A DNA stretch of 60,948 nucleotides from Vibrio zhanjiangensis (lineage in GTDB: Bacteria > Pseudomonadota > Gammaproteobacteria > Enterobacterales > Vibrionaceae): positions 1-60,948 of the forward strand of contig NZ_BSPW01000091.1 of assembly GCF_030161235.1 (NCBI RefSeq), read 5' to 3'. A model generated the notes under the pieces. The model made no database searches. It had not been told where the DNA came from and saw only the letters and a program-made list of their open reading frames with translations. Shown here piece after piece: positions 56,590-60,948 of the stretch (within the stretch, counting starts at the first letter, position 1; each line of letters starts with the position of its first letter). The translations under genes and the position numbers were made by a program.

Positions 56590-56692
56590 GAGCAGCCAAG
56601 ACTTTTTTCGTCCTTATGCTGCTGGAATAACAGCATAAGGCGGCATCATACCTTTGAATTATCTCCAGTAGCCAAGAATTAACAGCCGGAGA
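56576..56692 (+). promoter_or_regulatory. Candidate tryptophan attenuator of trpS
   Basis: Segment 1 (56576-56583, GGCGCTCT), overlapping the second Trp codon, can pair with segment 2 (56589-56597, AGAGCAGCC). Segment 2 (AGCAGC, 56591-56596) can instead pair with segment 3 (GCTGCT, 56618-56623). Segment 3 also lies in a perfect ten-base stem with segment 4 (CCTTATGCTG, 56612-56621, with CAGCATAAGG, 56631-56640). This is the 1:2, 2:3, 3:4 logic of attenuators. The 3:4 stem lacks a T run; a T6 lies after 1:2 at 56603-56608. TCTCC (56662-56666) can also pair with the trpS GGAGA (56688-56692), so control may act on translation. Confidence 0.6.
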
Positions 56693-56700
56693 ACTCATTC

Positions 56701-57729
56701 ATGAAAAATCTAACCAATACCATCCAAAATCAGATCATATTGACAGGTGATCGCGCGACTGGTCCACTTCACCTTGGCCATTATGTCGGTTCACTGCAGC
56801 AACGAGTAGAACTGCAGAAACACAATGACCAAACAATACTGGTTGCGGATATGCAAGGCCTGACCGACAATGCCACCAACCCTTCCAAGGTTTCCTCTAA
56901 CATACTTAATGTTGTTGCAGACTATTTGGCCGTAGGTATTGAACCAACACAAACCACCATTTGTTTGCAATCACAACTGCCAGCATTGTCTGAAATTACA
57001 ATGTATTATAGTAACTTAGTCACAATTGCTAGACTTGAACGTAACCCAACGGTAAAAGCAGAAATAGTAAGCAAAGGATTCCAACGCTCGATACCGGCAG
57101 GCTTTTTAACCTACCCAATATCTCAAGCTGCAGATATCACCGCATTTAATGCATCACTCGTCCCCGTTGGAGACGACCAGTTACCTATGATCGAACAAAC
57201 GAATGAGATTGTTCGAAAAATAAACTCACTTGCTGGAAAGAAGGTACTAACTGAGTGCCAGCCATTACTCAGTAAATCATCTCGGTTACCAAGTACTGAT
57301 GGTAAAACTAAAATGTCAAAAACAATGGGCAACACCATTAATCTAGGTTCAAGCCCTAAGCAGATTAGTGCAGCAATCAAATCTATGTACACAGACCCAA
57401 TGCATCTTAAAGTTAACGACCCAGGTAGAGTTGAGGGTAATGTGGTGTTCACTTACCTTGATGCGTTCCATCCAGATGCATCCTATGTAGACAAACTAAA
57501 GCAACATTATCGCGCTGGTGGACTTGGGGATGGTGAAACAAAACGAATCTTAGAAGAGTGCCTACAAGAAATCTTAAAACCTATTCGACAAGAACGCAGC
57601 AAATTACTGTCTGAACCAAACTATCTATTAAGAATATTACAGCAGGGAAGTGAGACAGCTAGACAAAAAACTGAGCGGGCATTAAACGACATCAAAAACG
57701 TCTTTGGCTTGAATCTATTTAAGTGTTAA
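56701..57729 (+). CDS. trpS: Tryptophan-tRNA ligase
   Basis: The 342-residue class I synthetase charges tRNA-Trp. The ATP motifs are HLGH in GPLHLGHYVGSL and KMSKT in TDGKTKMSKTMGNTINL. DADMQGLTDN-like VADMQGLTDNATNP and VGDDQLPMIEQTNEIVRKIN are family typical. The neighbourhood lacks the dam-rpe-gph genes that commonly surround the housekeeping copy in gamma-proteobacteria, so this may be a second TrpRS. Its leader with tandem Trp codons suggests induction by tryptophan starvation. GGAG lies nine bases upstream of the ATG. Confidence 0.94.
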   Translation: MKNLTNTIQNQIILTGDRATGPLHLGHYVGSLQQRVELQKHNDQTILVADMQGLTDNATNPSKVSSNILNVVADYLAVGIEPTQTTICLQSQLPALSEITMYYSNLVTIARLERNPTVKAEIVSKGFQRSIPAGFLTYPISQAADITAFNASLVPVGDDQLPMIEQTNEIVRKINSLAGKKVLTECQPLLSKSSRLPSTDGKTKMSKTMGNTINLGSSPKQISAAIKSMYTDPMHLKVNDPGRVEGNVVFTYLDAFHPDASYVDKLKQHYRAGGLGDGETKRILEECLQEILKPIRQERSKLLSEPNYLLRILQQGSETARQKTERALNDIKNVFGLNLFKC

Positions 57730-57749
57730 ATATCTTGCCACGAGTGTCT

Positions 57750-57790
57750 ATTTCAAAAGGCCAGTCGCAATTGTAAGGACCGGCTTTTGA
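57750..57790 (+). terminator. Imperfect terminator-like hairpin after trpS
   Basis: CAAAAG, GCC and GTC pair with GAC, GGC and CTTTTG with bulges, then a short T stretch. Confidence 0.45.
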
Positions 57791-57931
57791 ACCGCTCCCA
57801 AATACACAATTCGTTGTTCACATATTGTGTTGAACTGTAGATCAAAGTCTTGCCGTTCAAAAAACAGCCATTGCATTTTATAATTCATAGTTATATTTTG
57901 TTAAAAAACATAAGCAGTTGATAAAAATAAA

Positions 57932-58192
57932 ATGCACTTTCTGGTTTGTTTGTTAATGATCATAGCTTTCCCCGTTCTTGCAAATCCACAACCCAATGAC
58001 GAGAAACTTATTAATTCGCTCATAGAACGTAATGTTATATGTGCCGATCAATCCTATGATGAAAAGTTAAGATCTCTTCAGATCTATCTCGCTAATAGAT
58101 TTAGTAGCGATAAAAGTATCGACCATGACACTAAGCAAACTACCGGTGAGAAACTCGAGAATAAACAATGCATTTCAGCGCCAAAGGACTAA
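57932..58192 (+). CDS. Small secreted protein resembling the M6 protease propeptide
   Basis: The 86-residue protein has a signal peptide (MHFLVCLLMIIAFPVLA). The mature part (NDEKLINSLIERN, then YDEKLRSLQIYLANRF) aligns with the start of the downstream protease (NEEKIIEMLERKGIL, then VEEQKLALNNYLNKKL). Two cysteines (VICADQ, KQCISA) could form a disulfide. It sits 110 bases before the protease in the same direction. A free-standing propeptide-like chaperone or inhibitor is an inference. Confidence 0.55.
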   Translation: MHFLVCLLMIIAFPVLANPQPNDEKLINSLIERNVICADQSYDEKLRSLQIYLANRFSSDKSIDHDTKQTTGEKLENKQCISAPKD

Positions 58193-58301
58193 CCATTGAA
58201 GTGCATTTGAGAATCTCCCTCCGTCAGGGGAGTTGTTCACGCAACGTTATAACCACAAATAAAAGTGGTATTTGGCTGTAAAAATATAATAAGGAAATAA
58301 T

Positions 58302-60914
58302 ATGGCTTGCATAAGGAAAACATTGCTAGCAACAGCAGTGATGGCACTATTTAGTTCTAGTAGTAACGCGAAAACACCTATAGATTTAGGTGTAATGAAT
58401 GAAGAAAAAATTATCGAGATGCTAGAAAGGAAAGGTATTCTTGATAAAAACTCTTCCGTTGAAGAACAAAAACTTGCTCTCAACAACTACCTAAATAAAA
58501 AACTCGGTAATGATTTTAAAGGAGATGCTCAATTCGGTAAAAAGGCTCTTGAAAAGCGAGCAAAAATACTGAAGTCAATTGAAGCCAATAAAGGCCAACA
58601 TAAAGCACATATATTTGCCTTTGACTTATCAGATAAACGCACTGATAAAGTTTTAGCTGTACTAATCGACTTCCCAGATCTTCCATGGAACGACAACCGG
58701 CTTACTTCTGAGCATACCGAAATGCTCTATGAAAGTTATAAACCGGAACACTATCAAAACTTACTCTTTTCTGATGCTGGCTACCTAGGGCCCAATGGAG
58801 AAAACCTCATCTCTATGCGCCAGTATTATGAAAGTGAGTCAGGCAAAAGCTACAGCGTTATGGGACAGGCAGCAGGCTGGTACCGTGCCTCAAAAAACGC
58901 CGCATTCTATGGCGGTAATTCTCCATCAACAGATAACGACCTGAATGCACAAGAGTTGGTTCGAGAAGCCCTCAATCAGTTAGCTCAAGACCCAAGTATT
59001 AATCTGGCTGATTATGATATTGAAGATCGCTATGACTACGACCAAGATGGGAACTTCCATGAACCTGATGGTGTAATAGACCATTTGATGGTTTTCCATT
59101 CATCTGTGGGTGAAGAAGCCGGTGGTGGTGTACTAGAAGACGATGCCATCTGGTCACACAGATATAACCTTGGGCAATATCATGTCCTAGAAGGAACCAC
59201 CAGCACAGTGCCAAGCCGTTTTGGTGGCAGCTATGCCGCTTTCGATTACACAATCCAGCCGATTGATGCCGCAGCAGGTGTATGTTCACATGAGTACGGG
59301 CACGACTTAGGCCTTCCTGATGAATACGATACTCAATACACGGGTAAAGGAGAACCTGTCTCGTATTGGTCAATCATGTCATCTGGTAGCTGGGCTGGCA
59401 AAATTGGAGGTACTCAACCGACCGCATTTAGCTCTTGGGCCAAGCAATTTTTGCAAGAGTCGATTGGAGGCAACTGGATTGTTAATCAAACACTGTCTGT
59501 GGATGAGCTCACCGCTAAAGGTCAAGAAATTACGCTTCATCAAACCATAGACAATGAAAAGCAAAATATGGTGCGTATTGATCTCCCCATTAAACGTACT
59601 GAAGGACAAAAACCCTACTCTGGAAGCTTTGGCTTTCATTCAGGTAAAGGCGATGATCTAAAAAATTCCATGTCGAGAGAAGTTACCCTTCCAGAAGCAT
59701 CCAATTTGAAATTGGTATTTAAGGCATGGTATCAAATCGAGAAAGACTATGATTTTGCCCGAATTCTTATCAATGGCCAGCCAATTGCTGGGAACATTAC
59801 GACTCTAGATGATCCCAATACCACGGGCCTAGTCCCTGCTATTTCTGGTGAATCTAACGGCTGGATCGACGCAGAATTCGACCTTTCGGAGTGGTCTGGG
59901 CAAACCATCAAGTTAGGCTTTGACTATGTCACAGATGGTGGTTTGGCAATGGAAGGTCTGCATCTTGACAACATTGAGATTATCGCTGATGGCGTGGCAA
60001 CATTAATCGACGACGGTGAAACAGAGTCAAGTTTTGCATTAAACGGTTACCGGCTAAATAACGGATTCAACGAAGCACAGCACTACTATCTGTTGCAATG
60101 GCGCAGTCACAACGATGTTGATGAAGGCCTTAACAACATTAAACGCTTTGGTAGCTTAATGTCATTTGAACCCGGACTAATCGTTTGGTATGTCGATAAT
60201 TCCATGACAGACAACTGGGTTGGGAAACACCCAGGTCAAGGCTGGTTAGGGGTTGTCGATGCTGACCAAAATGCCATGATTTGGGAAAAATCAGGTTTAG
60301 CTGCACAAACTCGCTATCAACTCCGTGATGCAAGCTTCTCTCTTCAAGATCAAACACCCATGACTCTTGAGAACAAAGAAGGTGACGTACTTCGCGATGT
60401 CAGCTTACTCGGTAACGCATATTTTGCCGATAATGAAGATTACTCCAATCCTCAGGCACCAGACGCTGGAAGACTACTGACCGAGCACGGTGTGGCTATC
60501 GAGGTTATCGAACAAGCAGCTGACAATACATATGGCGTTATCCGTGTATCAAAAACACCTGAGCCTAATCAGCTTCCAGTGGCAGCCTTCACCCTATCAA
60601 TAGATGGAATGACAGTGACTGCAAGCAATATGAGTTCAGATTCAGATGGAAGCATCGTTGACTATAATTGGGACTTTGGCAATGGTGAAGCCAGTAAAGA
60701 AGCGTCGCCTACTTGGACCTATCTCAATGATGGTCGTTATACGGTTTCTCTCACTGTTACTGATGATCGTGGCGATCAACACACCGCAACAGAAACCATT
60801 TTTGTTGAAGACGGCAACATTCTACCTGAAGCAACGGCTAAATATATTCATATTGGTCGACTAGTAACAATGTGGTCAACAAGTTCAGAAGTGGCCCCCG
60901 ATTTTCGGACATGA
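58302..60914 (+). pseudogene. M6-family metalloprotease (PrtV-like), C-terminus cut by IS
   Basis: The frame encodes 870 residues; the last eight or so and the TGA stop come from the IS end beginning near 60890. It has a signal peptide (MACIRKTLLATAVMALFSSSSNA), a propeptide (about 25-105), and the peptidase M6 catalytic domain with the zinc motif VCSHEYGHDLGLPDEYD (His330 and His334). A beta-rich domain and one complete PKD domain follow (about 757-840). The start of a second PKD (EATAKYIHIGRLVTMWST) is broken. The catalytic part is intact, so a shortened active enzyme is possible. Secretion or stability may be affected. Confidence 0.85.
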
Positions 60915-60948
60915 CTTTAAGTGATTGATCTGTTTTGATAGTACCCAG
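60890..60948. mobile_element. Left end of an insertion sequence (partial)
   Basis: The 22 bases at 60890-60911 begin AGTGG and end CGGACA, pairing with the inverted repeat at 33-54 (16 of 22). The sequence continues to the window edge without a transposase frame. It supplies the stop of the M6 protease frame. Confidence 0.72.

Noticed and set aside
56570..56610. T-box riboswitch upstream of trpS
   Set aside because: The T-box core sequence and specifier loop are absent; the tandem TGG codons lie in an open frame, which fits a leader peptide better.
1..60948. Composite transposon between the two IS ends
   Set aside because: 60 kb of core metabolic genes between them and no cargo-type content; assembly break at a repeat is simpler.

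Overview
The window looks like a piece of a Vibrio (Vibrionaceae) chromosome, quite possibly the second chromosome. The gene set is typical of the genus: a divergent CosR-type MarR regulator and BCCT betaine carrier, a multidomain GH18 chitinase with PKD and chitin-binding modules, CheV, an extra SecD/SecF pair without yajC, phhA-phhB beside acetoacetate-CoA ligase, kbl-tdh, ravA-viaA, an extra-looking TrpRS and a PrtV-like M6 protease. Base composition is moderate and coding density is high. I saw no rRNA, tRNA or CRISPR. The species cannot be fixed from the sequence alone.

Layout. 1-54 is the right end of an insertion sequence. It cuts a small membrane-protein operon on the minus strand (55-451). 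0.67-6.6 kb: ackA, cueR, a cNMP/CBS/DUF294 signalling protein, a DnaQ-like exonuclease and a repeat lipoprotein. 6.8-12.3 kb: BCCT carrier and divergent cosR-like regulator, a membrane GGDEF protein, a DUF1289-CWC cysteine protein and a drug-efflux MFS. 12.3-18.1 kb: ravA-viaA, a Nudix hydrolase with ltaE, and a periplasmic solute-binding protein. 18.4-24.4 kb: secreted chitinase, parvulin, cheV, a soluble GGDEF protein and an unknown. 24.4-33.0 kb: DHH phosphoesterase, L-serine deaminase, WYL regulator, cold-shock-like protein, yjjG, LysR, elbB and a periplasmic dienelactone-hydrolase-like protein. 33.0-35.8 kb: secDF.

35.9-40.7 kb is the most accessory-looking block. It holds three small exported or anchored proteins of unknown function, then two tandem paralogues with nearly fixed N-terminal regions, an identical C-terminal block and a divergent middle. 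40.7-49.7 kb: phhAB, acetoacetate-CoA ligase, methyltransferase, LysR, cation efflux, a response regulator, MscS-like and DM13 proteins. 50.1-56.3 kb: alpha-carbonic anhydrase, the kbl-tdh threonine catabolic operon, LysR and EamA exporter. 56.5-60.9 kb: trpS preceded by a tandem-Trp leader peptide, a small propeptide-like secreted protein, and an M6 metalloprotease whose second PKD domain is cut by the left end of an IS.

The two window ends carry matching terminal inverted repeats (16 of 22 positions). The window therefore lies between two similarly oriented IS copies, or is a draft contig broken at a repeated IS; each end disrupts a gene. The strongest regulatory observation is the trpS leader: a 17-codon ORF with two adjacent Trp codons, followed by mutually exclusive hairpins in classic attenuator order. 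The strongest unknown-protein observation is the tandem paralogue pair at 38.1-40.7 kb.
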